64,000 nucleotides of DNA from Brevibacillus brevis. GTDB lineage: Bacteria; Bacillota; Bacilli; Brevibacillales; Brevibacillaceae. Made by a program: the position numbers and the translations under genes. This document shows positions 1 through 8,901 of this stretch, in pieces (the first letter of the stretch is position 1; every line of letters starts with the position of its first letter). The stretch is from positions 5,135,501 through 5,199,500 of the forward strand of contig NZ_CP134050.1 of the NCBI RefSeq assembly GCF_031583145.1. The letters are read 5' to 3'. The notes under the pieces were generated by a model that did no database searches, was not told where the DNA came from, and saw only the letters and a program-made list of their open reading frames with translations.

Positions 1-326
1 AACATCTCCTGAATGTGGCGATTCAGCGTCTGCTTGAGCCTGTCGATACTGCTGTGCTTCTCGACGATGGACATGAGCAGCTGTTCTTTCTCGATATTTC
101 CATAAAAAAAATCGACTATTTTGTCAATATTTCGAATGATCAATGGCTGAAGCGCTTTTACGACAGTCAAATCTTGCTCTGTCAGCCGAATTTGGGACAG
201 CTGCTTCGCCAATTGAGACCCCGAATCGATATGCACTTCTCCCTTGTCCTTGCTGTCTCGAAAAAAAGATTCGTTTTTCGCTTTTCCTTTGAAACCGAAC
301 AAACTGGAAATCGGGCTTGTACTCAT
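1..326 (-). CDS. hemAT: HemAT-like globin-coupled aerotaxis transducer, 5' part only
   Basis: This is the N-terminal part of a soluble haem-based oxygen sensor that signals to the chemotaxis kinase; the gene runs off the left edge. The visible ~108 residues cover the start of the globin sensor domain. They include LTEQDLTVVKALQPLI, a DFFYGNIEKE helix and HSSIDRLKQTLNRHIQEM, which is nearly identical to what I recall of B. subtilis HemAT just before its haem pocket. The proximal histidine and the methyl-accepting signalling domain lie outside the window. The ATG at 326 follows AAGGAG at good spacing. No transmembrane segment is expected in this family. Confidence 0.85.
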   Translation of the reverse strand, partial: MSTSPISSLFGFKGKAKNESFFRDSKDKGEVHIDSGSQLAKQLSQIRLTEQDLTVVKALQPLIIRNIDKIVDFFYGNIEKEQLLMSIVEKHSSIDRLKQTLNRHIQEM

Positions 327-552
327 TGGGCGGACTCCTTCTTATGAATGGGTATTCAGCGTAGTTCTCATCGTACTATACTATAAATTTTTCCAAATGG
401 GTATATCCATTGGTTTTTCTCTATATTCCCAATGCCAGCGCTGTGTAAACAGACGGCATGCTTCCTTGAAACCATGCAAGAAGGCCGCACCTGTTTGCTG
501 CCGGACAGATACAGCCTCCCGCTCCCCATTCCGCTTGCTTTTTTCCTGGATT

Positions 553-1341
553 CTATCGCTGCGCTTTTTTCACCGTGACACGCTCCAGCTTCCAACCGTT
601 GTTTTCCCATTTCCACGTCGATTCCACGTAGGCGATTGTGTCGGCATTGTATACCCCGCTCACCCTCTGTACGCCATTGAGTTCGCAGGTGCCGTCCGGA
701 CGCTCGACCGGTTTCAAGACGCTGAAGGCATTCGGCATCACCTCGACTGGCTGCTGCAGCTTTCCGTTTTTGTAGATGCCGTCTTTTTCATAGATGTCTT
801 TCCGATCGCTCAGGTCCAACACGACGTTTTGATTCGCCTCCTTGACTGTCAGCCGAACCTTGTAGCCGTCCTGATAGGAGCCGGAGATGGTCAGCGGTTG
901 GGGTACGGACAGCACCGCCGGAATGTGTTCCTTGTCCGAGAACAGATAGTAGTCGGATGTTCCCGAGCTGCCTCCCGTAGGCGCCTGAAGCAGGATTTGC
1001 TTGGTCCTGTTTCCTGTAAAATCGCAAAAATAGAGCTCCGGCTGATAGCCTCCATACGTCGCTTGAAAAAAGGTCGCCCTCTTCTTCACCGGGTCCTGCA
1101 CCATCACCTTGAGCTGATCGTAATACGGACTGCCCGGGGCAAAACGTTTGCCCAAAAGCGTAATCAGTTCCGGCTTGCCGTCGCCCGTCACATCCTCCCT
1201 CGCCACCTTTACTTCCTCGTAAATGATCGGAGCGGGAGCGATTTGACCTGCCTGCGGAGGCGGTACCGACACCCCGGAGCTCCCCGCTCCGAATCCCCAA
1301 ACCAGGCTCCCCAAAATGCCGATCCACTTGCTTGCCCACAT
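553..1341 (-). CDS. secreted FG-GAP/VCBS-like protein of unknown function
   Basis: About 262 residues. A hydrophobic N-terminus (MWASKWIGILGSLVWGFGAG) looks like a signal peptide. It is followed by a calcium-binding-like FG-GAP motif, DVTGDGKPELITLLGKR, and a second FCDFTGN-type repeat, so a small beta-propeller or repeat fold outside the membrane is plausible. No catalytic residues are recognised. The ATG at 1341 is preferred over upstream in-frame codons because GGTGG precedes it and the extension upstream would run into the preceding terminator hairpin. It sits alone, downstream of the oxidoreductase terminator. Function unknown. Confidence 0.6.
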   Translation of the reverse strand: MWASKWIGILGSLVWGFGAGSSGVSVPPPQAGQIAPAPIIYEEVKVAREDVTGDGKPELITLLGKRFAPGSPYYDQLKVMVQDPVKKRATFFQATYGGYQPELYFCDFTGNRTKQILLQAPTGGSSGTSDYYLFSDKEHIPAVLSVPQPLTISGSYQDGYKVRLTVKEANQNVVLDLSDRKDIYEKDGIYKNGKLQQPVEVMPNAFSVLKPVERPDGTCELNGVQRVSGVYNADTIAYVESTWKWENNGWKLERVTVKKAQR

Positions 1342-1384
1342 ATGTAGATTCCACCTTTCGATTTTTGCTGGCATTCCTAGTATG

Positions 1385-1432
1385 CAAAAAAACAGCTCCG
1401 TCAAGCCGAAAGGGCCGAAGCGAAGCTGTTTT
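1385..1432 (-). terminator. intrinsic terminator after the molybdopterin oxidoreductase
   Basis: The inverted repeat AAAACAGCT / AGCTGTTTT flanks a GC-rich inner hairpin. On the minus strand it is followed by a run of seven T. It lies between the end of the oxidoreductase gene and the start of the FG-GAP-like gene, so the latter probably has its own promoter. Confidence 0.75.
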
Positions 1433-1482
1433 GATCTGCCGTACCGGAGTTGCCTGGCAGGACATCGGGTGGGCAAACAAAT

Positions 1483-3528
1483 TTATCTGGCTACTTTCTC
1501 CACGTTCACGCGGCCGGAGAAAAACGTCGCTCCGCCTCCCATGTCCGCGATGCGATCGGGGGTAAGAACATTCACGTGATGCTTGGCGCCCGGCTTGTCG
1601 GCCCAAAGTCCCTGGCTCACCACGACGCCTTTCAATACGCTTTCCCCTACGGATGCCGTCAGCTCGCACTCTCCGCGATCATTCCACACCCGCACCAAAT
1701 CTCCGTCCGCGATGCCGGATGCCTGTGCGTCGGCCGCATTCATATACAAGCGCGGAAACTTTTCCAGCTGTACGTGTTTTGCGTTGTTCGAGAAAGTCGA
1801 ATTGAGGAAGTTGTGATTCGGCCCTGGCACGTACTGATACGGATAGCTGCTTTCCACGACCAGCGGTGTGTACGTCGGCAAAGGCGGGTAGCCGAGCGCC
1901 TCGAGCTGCTTGGAATACAGCTCGATTTTTCCGCTGGGGGTCGGCAGCTGCTCAAAGAAACGCTTGTCGACAGCGGCTTTGAGGTAATTTTTTTCGACCA
2001 GCTCCTCATAAGAAATCGAGGCGAGGAACGGATTGGCCGGAAAGTCCAGAGCCTGGCGAATCATGTCCTCTTCTGTATCGTCGAACATCTCGTCCTCGAA
2101 GCCCATGCCCTTTGCCAGCAAGCGGAAGACTTCCACGTTTGACTTGCTCTCCCCGTGCGGAGCGATCACCGGCTTTTGGAGCTGCATGTAATGATGCCAG
2201 TACGACGTGTAAAAGTCCGTATTTTCAAAGGCGGAGGTCGCCGGTAGCACGATGTCGGCGTAGGCCGCCGTTTCCGTCAAAAACAGGTCGTGCACGACGG
2301 TGAACAGGTCTTCCCTCTCCAACCCCTTTCTCACCTTGTTACCTTCCGGTGCGACCAGCGCCGGATTGCTGCTGTACACGTACAGGGAGCGAATCGGCGG
2401 ATCCAGCTGCAGCAGGGCAGTGCCGATCGCATTCATGTTGACCCGGCGCGTCTGCTTGTTCGCTAGCACATCCGGGCGTTGCAGCGCCTGCTTGTTGTGT
2501 TCCAGAAATCCTTTGTTTCCTTTCATGCCTCCTCCGCCCGACACGAGCCATTGACCGGTCAAGGCAGGCAGACAAGCGATCGTCCGTACGCACATCCCGC
2601 CGTTGTCATGGTGCTGCAAGCCATTGCCGATGCGCACCAGGGAGGGCGAGGTCGTGCCGTACAGCCGCGCCAGGCGGTAAATATCCTCGGCAGGCACGCC
2701 CGTAATGGCCGAGACGGTGGAAGGATCGTATTGCTTGACGTGTTCGCGGAGCTCCTCGTGTCCGACGGTGTACGTCTCGAGAAACGCGCTATCGACCATG
2801 TTTTCCGCAAAGAGGATGTGCATGATGCCCAGCGCCAGCGCTGTATCCGTCCCGGGCAATACGGGTATGAACCAGTCGGCCCAACGTCCCGTCTGGTTTT
2901 TGTGACAGTCGATCACAACGATTTGCGCGCCGTTTTTGCGGGCTTTTTCGGCCAGCATGACCTGGTGCATGTTCGTGCTTACGGCGTTGATTCCCCACAT
3001 GATGAACAGCTTGGTGTGAACGGTCTCTTCCGGGTCTGTGCCGTAATTGGCCCCCATCGTATAGTTGTATCCCACGCCACCTGCCGCATTGCAGATCGTC
3101 CGCTCCAGGCGGCTCGCCCCCAGACGGTGGAAAAACCGAAGATCCATCGATTCTGCATTGAGCCTGCCCATGTTGCCGTAAAAGCTGTACGGCAAAATGC
3201 TCTCGGGTCCGTATGCAGAAACAAGCTGCTTCCAATGGAAGGTGATGGTCTCGATGGCTTCGTCCCAGCTGATCGGCTCAAACCGGCCCTCGCCTTTGAC
3301 TCCGACGCGCTTCAGCGGCTGGGTGAGCCTTTTCGGGTCGTAGATTCTTTCCGCCATATGGCGAACTTTGTTGCAAATGCTTCCCTGTGTCACCGGATGG
3401 TTGGGATCTCCCTCCACCTTGACGATTTTCCCGTCCTTTTTATGCACCAGCAGTCCGCATTGATCGGGACAATCCAGTGAGCACACCGAGGGGAATACTC
3501 CGTTTGGTTGATCCACGTATGATTTCAT
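1483..3528 (-). CDS. molybdopterin oxidoreductase (formate dehydrogenase/DMSO reductase superfamily)
   Basis: A 681-residue cytoplasmic-type molybdopterin enzyme resembling B. subtilis YyaE. An N-terminal 4Fe-4S site is formed by Cys16, Cys20, Cys24 and Cys52 (CSLDCPDQCG ... GSICNK). The long molybdopterin-binding domain follows (SYGPESILPYSFYGNMGR, LPGTDTALALGIMHIL), and the C-terminal dinucleotide-binding barrel contains PGPNHNFLNSTFSNN and DGDLVRVWNDRGE. No Tat signal is visible and no ferredoxin or NuoEF-type partner subunit is adjacent, so the electron partner and substrate cannot be named. The ATG at 3528 has a purine-rich site upstream. It is monocistronic, bounded downstream by a strong terminator. 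Confidence 0.85.
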   Translation of the reverse strand: MKSYVDQPNGVFPSVCSLDCPDQCGLLVHKKDGKIVKVEGDPNHPVTQGSICNKVRHMAERIYDPKRLTQPLKRVGVKGEGRFEPISWDEAIETITFHWKQLVSAYGPESILPYSFYGNMGRLNAESMDLRFFHRLGASRLERTICNAAGGVGYNYTMGANYGTDPEETVHTKLFIMWGINAVSTNMHQVMLAEKARKNGAQIVVIDCHKNQTGRWADWFIPVLPGTDTALALGIMHILFAENMVDSAFLETYTVGHEELREHVKQYDPSTVSAITGVPAEDIYRLARLYGTTSPSLVRIGNGLQHHDNGGMCVRTIACLPALTGQWLVSGGGGMKGNKGFLEHNKQALQRPDVLANKQTRRVNMNAIGTALLQLDPPIRSLYVYSSNPALVAPEGNKVRKGLEREDLFTVVHDLFLTETAAYADIVLPATSAFENTDFYTSYWHHYMQLQKPVIAPHGESKSNVEVFRLLAKGMGFEDEMFDDTEEDMIRQALDFPANPFLASISYEELVEKNYLKAAVDKRFFEQLPTPSGKIELYSKQLEALGYPPLPTYTPLVVESSYPYQYVPGPNHNFLNSTFSNNAKHVQLEKFPRLYMNAADAQASGIADGDLVRVWNDRGECELTASVGESVLKGVVVSQGLWADKPGAKHHVNVLTPDRIADMGGGATFFSGRVNVEKVAR

Positions 3529-3696
3529 CGCTCGTCTCCTCCCAGGTTCGATGCCAGACAGTATTTTCTCTCTTTTCTCACTTTAACACATGTGGAAGGG
3601 AGCTGCATGACCACAAATGATTGCCTGCAAAAGGAAAACTCCGCCAAAAATGCAGGCTCGCACTCCTGGCAGAGTATCCCGTTCTTTCTCACTTCG

Positions 3697-5643
3697 TTAC
3701 TGATCCACCGCGTGTCGTTTCGGCAGACCTTCCAGCGCCCCCGGATTCATCAGGCTCGACGTATCTCCCAGCGCCTCGCCCAAATACCGCTGCTTGATCA
3801 GACGGCGCATGATTTTTTGCGTGCGCGTCTTCGGCAGATCCGCGACCACGTGAATCTCAGCCGGTTCGTACGGCTTGCCCAAAGCATTCGTCACATGCCG
3901 TTTGAGATCGCTCGCATCTATGCTCTCCCCTGGCTTTTGGACGATGAACAGCGCGATTTCCTCGCCCCTCACCGCATGGGGGACGCCGATCGCCGCCGCT
4001 TCCAGTACCCCTGGATACTGGTTGACCACGTCTTCCAGCTCGCCGGGTCCCGTCCTTCTGCCCGATACCTTGATCACGTCGTCGGCACGCCCGTGATGGA
4101 ACCAATACCCTTCCTCATCCACCATGACCATGTCTCCCTGCCACCACATGTGCTCTCCCAACGGAAAATACGTGTCCAGGTAGCGCTGCCGATTTTTCCA
4201 GAACCCGCGCGTCTGCGCCGGCTGCGGCACGGTGAAGACCAGATACCCCTGCTTGCCGGCCGGCACCGGATAGCCCTCTTCGTCCACGACCCTCGCCCCT
4301 ACCGCCGGCGTCGCCCCCAGGCATGTCGCCTTTTGCGGCGTGATGCAGGTCGAGGACAAAATTTCCGCAAACACTTCGGTGCCCCCGCTCCCGTTTATGA
4401 TCGGCGCCCTTCCGTCCGTCCACGACAAATACCACGTCCACGTCTCTTCGTCGATCGGCTAACCCGTGTGCCCCAAAATGCGGAGCGAGGAGAGGTCGGC
4501 AGCCTTCCGCGCGGATTCTCCGTACGTTTTCAGCATCCGCAGCGCCGTCGCCGGTGCACCGAATACCGACACCTTGTACTTGTCGATGATCTCGTACAAC
4601 CGGCCTGGGTGAGGGAACATCGGGCTGCCTTCGTAAATCAGGAATGGTGCCGCGACGCTGTGCGCGGAGAAGAGCGGCAGCTGTCCCATCATCCAGCCGA
4701 AGTCGGTGACCATCGTAAACAGATCGTCGGGATGCGTATCGTACACGAACATCCCTACCTCGGCCGTCTTCACCGCAATCCCGCCGTGCACATGAACGAT
4801 CCCTTTGGGGCTGCCCGTCGTCCCGGACGAATAGCTGACCATGCAGGGCTCCTCCGCATCTGTCTCTACCGTCTCGTACTGATCCGAAGCCGCCTCCATG
4901 ACCTCATTCCAGTGCCAGTCGCGTCCAGGCGCAAGCACCGCCTTCCCTCCCAGACGTGCCGCGACGACGACGCTCTGCACCGAGGGCGAGGTCTCCAGCG
5001 CTTTGTCCAGCACATGCTTCAGCAGTACCTGCTGTCCCCCGCGGTAAAATCCGTCAGCCGTCACGACCGCCCTGGCTTCCACATCCCGCAGCCGCACGGC
5101 CACCGCCTCCGGTCCGAACCCGGAAAAAAGGGGTACCGCGACCGCACCTGCCTTGTATATGCCGTAGAGGGCGATGACGGTCTCCGCAATCATCGGCATG
5201 TAGATAGCGACGCGATCTCCCCGCGCTACGCCGAGACTGCCGAGGACGTTCGCGAAACGATTCGCCTGCGCTTGCAGCTGTCGGAACGTAAACCGCACCT
5301 CTTCTCCCGCCTCGCCCTCCCAGAGCAGCGCCGGACGATCGGCCGCCGCCTCGCTTTGCGCCCATTTGTCCAGGAAATTATGAACGAGGTTGATCTTTCC
5401 CCCAACGAACCACTGCGGCCACGGCAGCCCGCCGGAGACGTCCACCACGGCGCTGTATGGCTTGGCAAACTCGATGTTGGCAAAACGGATGAACGCATCC
5501 CAGAACCAGCTTACGTCTTCTTCCGATCGGCGCAGCAGCGTCTCGTAATCAGCGATCCGCTCCTGCTCCATGAAGCGCCAAAGATTGCTGGTTTCGCGCT
5601 GTTCTTGCGAAGGCTCCCACACTACATTGCGTGTCCGCATCAT
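3697..5643 (-). pseudogene. acetyl/propionyl-CoA synthetase-like AMP-ligase interrupted by an in-frame amber codon
   Basis: The full reading frame is 649 codons, the usual size of the acetyl-CoA synthetase family. It carries the N-terminal ACS domain, the AMP-binding P-loop SYSSGTTGSPKG and, near the end, the PKTRTQKIMRR segment with the lysine typical of the catalytic and acetylated site. The frame is open except for one TAG at 4459-4461. There LGHTG is followed by stop and then PIDEETWTWYL in the same frame; relatives I recall have Glu at this position, so a GAG-to-TAG change would explain it. No base is lost, so this is a nonsense mutation, a sequencing error or a suppressed codon. The two halves are otherwise intact, which points to a recent event. 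A cre-like site lies just upstream of the start. Confidence 0.8.
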
Positions 5644-5674
5644 TCATTTCCCCTCCACCTGATTCGAAATGATC

Positions 5675-5688
5675 TGAAAGCGCTTACC
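5675..5688 (-). promoter_or_regulatory. cre-like CcpA operator upstream of the AMP-ligase gene
   Basis: On the plus strand TGAAAGCGCTTACC matches the CcpA cre consensus TGWNANCGNTNWCA at all but the last fixed base. It is 32 bases upstream of the start codon, consistent with glucose repression of an acetate-activating enzyme, as is known for acsA in B. subtilis. The upstream minus-strand TTGACA near 5710-5735 may be part of the promoter. Confidence 0.5.
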
Positions 5689-5901
5689 TTTCCATTATTT
5701 TCAACTGCTTGCTATTCTTCTGTCAATAGCGGACGGGATCGGGTACCTTTGCACGCAGACCTCTTCTTGGTCTGTATGGTAAAATCAACTAGATGTTTTT
5801 CGGAAAATGAGGGACACTATGTCCCGTCCGGCTCTCTATTCAAATAGACGAGCTGACGGTCATACGTATGAGAGGAGAGCAACGGAAGGGGTGACCTGCG
5901 A

Positions 5902-6084
5902 ATGGACACGCCAGACCAAAAGCCGGTGGCAAAGCAGCCTCCCAGCCGCCAGGCGCTTCGAAGTGCCTATGAGCTGATTCTCGCCCGCATATGGCCGCGC
6001 ATGAAAGACAACCAATCTACCTGCAGGAGAATCGACAATGATGAAGATTCGCTTGATCCAAAACGGATTGATCACAGAGATTGA
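5902..6084 (+). CDS. possible 60-residue ORF overlapping the corA start
   Basis: An ATG at 5902 follows GGAAGGGGTGA at good spacing. The 60-codon frame is rich in charged residues and overlaps corA by 47 bases in another frame. The N-terminal two thirds (MDTPDQKPVAKQ ... ALRSAYELILARIWPRM) could be a short amphipathic peptide. The last third only reflects the corA sequence. It may be a leader or coupling ORF, or chance. No homologue is recognised. Confidence 0.3.
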   Translation: MDTPDQKPVAKQPPSRQALRSAYELILARIWPRMKDNQSTCRRIDNDEDSLDPKRIDHRD

Positions 6085-6976
6085 CGACGTGGAGGAAGCC
6101 GCTTCGGCTCCCAACAATGGATTTTTCTGGATCGATGCTACTCCGTTCGACCTCGATGTGCTGCAGCCCTTGTTCGGCTTGCACCATCTGGCCGTCGAGG
6201 ACTGCATCGACGAGGAGGAGCAGCGCCCCAAGCTGCAAATATACAACGACCACTACTTTCTGGTCATCAACGGAATCGCTTTTCACGACCAGGACATTTT
6301 TTTGCGGGAGATCAATGTGTTCATCGGCAGCCATACGATCATCACCGTCACGAAGCAGGAAGCACCTGAATTCGCGGCGATGTTCCCCATCCTGCGCGAA
6401 AAGGAGGTAAACCGCCCCGATGAGTTCCTGTATCATCTGGTCGATCAGATCGTGGACCGCTACTTCGATGTGATCGAGAAAATCGAAGACTTGATCGAAG
6501 ACCTGGAAGAGCAGATCCTGATGAATACGCGCAAGTCCCAGCTGGGCCAGATCATCGGGCTGCGCAGCGAAATTTTGTATGCCCGCAAGATGCTGCTGCC
6601 GCAGCGTGACCTGATCGAAGCCCTGCATCGAAAGGAGCTTCCCTTGATCCATCCGTCCATGCAGAAGTACTTCGGAGATATTTGGGAGGACTCCGCGAAA
6701 GTCGTGGAAAGCTTTGAGACGTTTCGCGAGCTCATCGCGAACTTGCGGGAAGCGTACCAGTCCTCCCTCGCTGGACGGGCCAACGACATCATGCGTGTCT
6801 TTACAGCGCTGACGACCATCTTCATGCCGCTGACCATCGTGACCGGCATTTACGGAATGAACTTTGAAAACATGCCGGAGCTGCACAGCCGCTACGGCTA
6901 TTACATCGTGCTGGGGGTCATGGCGATGATCGGAGTGACGATGTACGTCATCTTCAAAAAGAAAGAATGGCTGTAG
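6038..6976 (+). CDS. corA: CorA-family magnesium/divalent cation channel
   Basis: A 312-residue inner-membrane Mg2+ (or Co2+/Ni2+) channel of the CorA/2-TM-GxN family. The acidic cytoplasmic domain starts with KIRLIQNGLITEIDD. A long helix with EKIEDLIEDLEEQIL follows. The C-terminus has two transmembrane helices with the signature loop IYGMNFENMPEL (GMN selectivity motif) and ends in a positively charged KKKEWL tail. ATG 6038 (or ATG 6041) follows CAGGAG. The next gene on the opposite strand ends only 17 bases away. Confidence 0.92.
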   Translation: MMKIRLIQNGLITEIDDVEEAASAPNNGFFWIDATPFDLDVLQPLFGLHHLAVEDCIDEEEQRPKLQIYNDHYFLVINGIAFHDQDIFLREINVFIGSHTIITVTKQEAPEFAAMFPILREKEVNRPDEFLYHLVDQIVDRYFDVIEKIEDLIEDLEEQILMNTRKSQLGQIIGLRSEILYARKMLLPQRDLIEALHRKELPLIHPSMQKYFGDIWEDSAKVVESFETFRELIANLREAYQSSLAGRANDIMRVFTALTTIFMPLTIVTGIYGMNFENMPELHSRYGYYIVLGVMAMIGVTMYVIFKKKEWL

Positions 6977-6993
6977 CGTCACAGGACGTGCGA

Positions 6994-8097
6994 TCAGACA
7001 AGGTCGTCGCAGGAGGTGATCATGAGCGACAGCTTTTTGGACAAGTCGCACTCGTATGGCTGAGCCAATTCCTGTCCGTCTTCATCCACGAGAATGCGGA
7101 TGATCGGACGGCTGGGCATCCCCTTGTTCGAATCCACGATAACCCCTGCCGCACCGGTATTCAGCGTGACGCTCAGTCCGATCGGATAAAGCGCGATGGT
7201 ATCCCGCAAAGCCTCTACATACTTCTGGTCGAACAGCCTGTCCGAGCCGGAGAACAGAATCTCCATCGCCTCATGCGGGAGCATCCCTGGCCGGTACACC
7301 CGTCGGGACGTCAAGGCGTCAAACACATCCGCGACGGCCATCAGACGCCCGAACGGATGGATTTCTTCCTTTTTCAACTGGCGGGGATAGCCGGAGCCGT
7401 CCCAACGCTCGTGGTGCTGAAAGGCGCAATGGGCGGCAAGCAGCGGGATATCGTCTTGACGGCGCAGCATTTCGAATCCGATTTCGGTATGCTTTTTCAT
7501 CAATTCGTATTCTTCCGCCGTCAAACTGCCCGGCTTTTTCAGGATGGTATCGGGAATGTGAATCTTGCCTATGTCATGCAGCATGCCGCCGATGCTGATC
7601 TCCAGCACATCTTTATCCGAACAGCCGGTTTTGATGGCGAGGGCGGTGCTGTACAATGCCACGTTGAAAGAATGCGTGAAGATGTAATTGTCAAAAGCGC
7701 ATGCGTCCGCCAGCAAATTCATCGCGGAACGGGAAGCGCCAAGCTCGTCGGCTACGGCAGCCATCACCTGGGACAGCCTGCGTCCGAAAGCCTTGTCCGA
7801 AAAAATCTGCTGCCACTTTTGCGGAAAGTCATTGACTGAGCGAAAAGCCTCGTGGATGATAGACATCGCCGCTCTGCGCGTACTCTCGGAAATGACGTTC
7901 TCCACCATGATATCGTCTGTCCGTTTATCCTGAATGTACAGACTGGAGATATTTTTGTTTTTCAGCCTTTCAATCATTCGCTGGGTCAGCTCTACACCTG
8001 CCCCAACGAGAACCGTTCCGTTTTCCGAAAAAATGGAACGTGCCAGCGTGTCGCCGGGCTGGCATTTTTGAATGGATTTCAGTCTCATTTCCAACAT
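6994..8097 (-). CDS. HD-GYP domain protein, probable c-di-GMP phosphodiesterase
   Basis: A 367-residue soluble protein. The N-terminal ~130 residues resemble the regulatory region often seen ahead of HD-GYP domains (LKSIQKCQPGDTLARSIF). The catalytic domain has the expected metal ligands: His142 in THSFN, the HD pair 175-176 in GGMLHDIGKIHIP, His203, His223, His228-229 in HHERWDGSGYP with the diagnostic GYP at 236-238, and DVFDAL after that. All key residues are present, so hydrolysis of cyclic di-GMP is the likely activity. ATG 8097 has AGGAAAGG upstream. It is a single gene convergent with corA. Confidence 0.88.
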   Translation of the reverse strand: MLEMRLKSIQKCQPGDTLARSIFSENGTVLVGAGVELTQRMIERLKNKNISSLYIQDKRTDDIMVENVISESTRRAAMSIIHEAFRSVNDFPQKWQQIFSDKAFGRRLSQVMAAVADELGASRSAMNLLADACAFDNYIFTHSFNVALYSTALAIKTGCSDKDVLEISIGGMLHDIGKIHIPDTILKKPGSLTAEEYELMKKHTEIGFEMLRRQDDIPLLAAHCAFQHHERWDGSGYPRQLKKEEIHPFGRLMAVADVFDALTSRRVYRPGMLPHEAMEILFSGSDRLFDQKYVEALRDTIALYPIGLSVTLNTGAAGVIVDSNKGMPSRPIIRILVDEDGQELAQPYECDLSKKLSLMITSCDDLV

Positions 8098-8178
8098 TCG
8101 CCTTTCCTCAGGGTACCCTTATTATAGCGTGATTCGACGTGATTCTACATGGTTATTTTTTTGCCGTGTTCAAACTGC

Positions 8179-8215
8179 AAAACGCCTTTGCCGCAATCGA
8201 CAAAGGCGTTTTTTG
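8179..8215. terminator. bidirectional intrinsic terminator
   Basis: AACGCCTTTG (8181-8190) pairs with CAAAGGCGTT (8201-8210) and has T-rich tails on both strands. It lies between the end of yunC and the start of the HD-GYP gene and most likely ends the yun transcripts. Confidence 0.75.
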
Positions 8216-8236
8216 CTTGCGTATCCCTGGGAAAAC

Positions 8237-8539
8237 TTACAGCATTTTGACAACGGCATCCCGTCCGAGCATCCCGGCCGTAATCCCGTGCTTTTCCGCC
8301 GTTGTGGTCACCGATTCCAGCGGCGCATCCAACAGCTCCTGAATCGTCTTCACCCCAACGGCTCGCCCCGCCAAAATCTCCCGGCTGGCGAGCCGTTCAT
8401 TCAAGAGGCCTACATCCAAGGCCCCGCACATGATATAGCCGTTGTCTGTCGTCACAGCGAGCAGAGTTGTCTTCGGAAGGCGGACTGTCACCGCGATCGC
8501 CGTACCTTCCGGAAAATGAACAGGCACTACCTCGACCAT
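8237..8539 (-). CDS. yunC: YunC family protein (DUF1805)
   Basis: A 100-residue cytoplasmic protein of the DUF1805/YunC family. Typical segments are VRLPKTTLLAVTTDNGYIMCGALDV and the AVGVKTIQELLDAPLESVT stretch. Biochemical function is not established. In B. subtilis yunC lies beside yunD, yunE and yunF, and the same neighbours occur here, supporting the call. ATG 8539 is preceded by AAGGAGGG. Confidence 0.88.
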   Translation of the reverse strand: MVEVVPVHFPEGTAIAVTVRLPKTTLLAVTTDNGYIMCGALDVGLLNERLASREILAGRAVGVKTIQELLDAPLESVTTTAEKHGITAGMLGRDAVVKML

Positions 8540-8617
8540 TCGCGAACCCTCCTTTTTCTTTCCAGTCTTGGCGTTACCATCCTATGACATGGAAAAGAAA
8601 TGTGTGTTTGCGCAAGG

Positions 8618-8857
8618 TCAGTGTACCAGGGCCGAGGGAGAGCGTTCCTCCTCCATCGCTACCTTGCGCTTCATGACCTCGATCATATAAGTCGCCAGCA
8701 TGTGGAACAGCTCTTCTCCGTCCATCTCATCGATCAGATCGAGCAGGTCCTCTCGCGAATGCTCTTCCAGGATGCCGACGACAATCGCGGTGATGTCCTC
8801 TTCCGCACCGTTGAAATGGCCTTTGTACAATTCGTACAGTTCGTCGATAAACCGCAT
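8618..8857 (-). CDS. short acidic protein, DUF6154-like
   Basis: A 79-residue protein starting MRFIDELYELYKGHF. The start at 8857 is chosen because GGGAGGGGGG precedes it; the longer upstream frame has no such site and would overlap yunD. The protein is mostly helical and acidic (EEDITAIVVGILEEHSRED, IDEMDGEELFHML). It resembles small proteins found next to yunC/yunD in Bacilli, which I recall as DUF6154, but I am not certain of the family number. No catalytic motif; function unknown. Confidence 0.65.
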   Translation of the reverse strand: MRFIDELYELYKGHFNGAEEDITAIVVGILEEHSREDLLDLIDEMDGEELFHMLATYMIEVMKRKVAMEEERSPSALVH

Positions 8858-8901
8858 CGTTCGCTCCCCCCTCCCCGTTAGCATGCCCAACATTCCCTCA
8901 T

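Noticed and set aside
4459-4461. Amber codon as pyrrolysine or selenocysteine-type recoding
   Set aside because: UAG is not a selenocysteine codon. Pyrrolysine is not expected in this lineage or protein, and the site is an ordinary conserved position.
3592-5847. Very long plus-strand frame opposite the AMP-ligase gene
   Set aside because: It is antisense to a clearly conserved enzyme, has arginine/histidine/proline-rich composition typical of the complementary strand of a GC-rich gene, and has no good start.
7023-7064. Short plus-strand ORF after corA with a perfect AGGAGG site
   Set aside because: Only about 13 codons, inside the conserved HD-GYP gene on the other strand; the site is probably chance.
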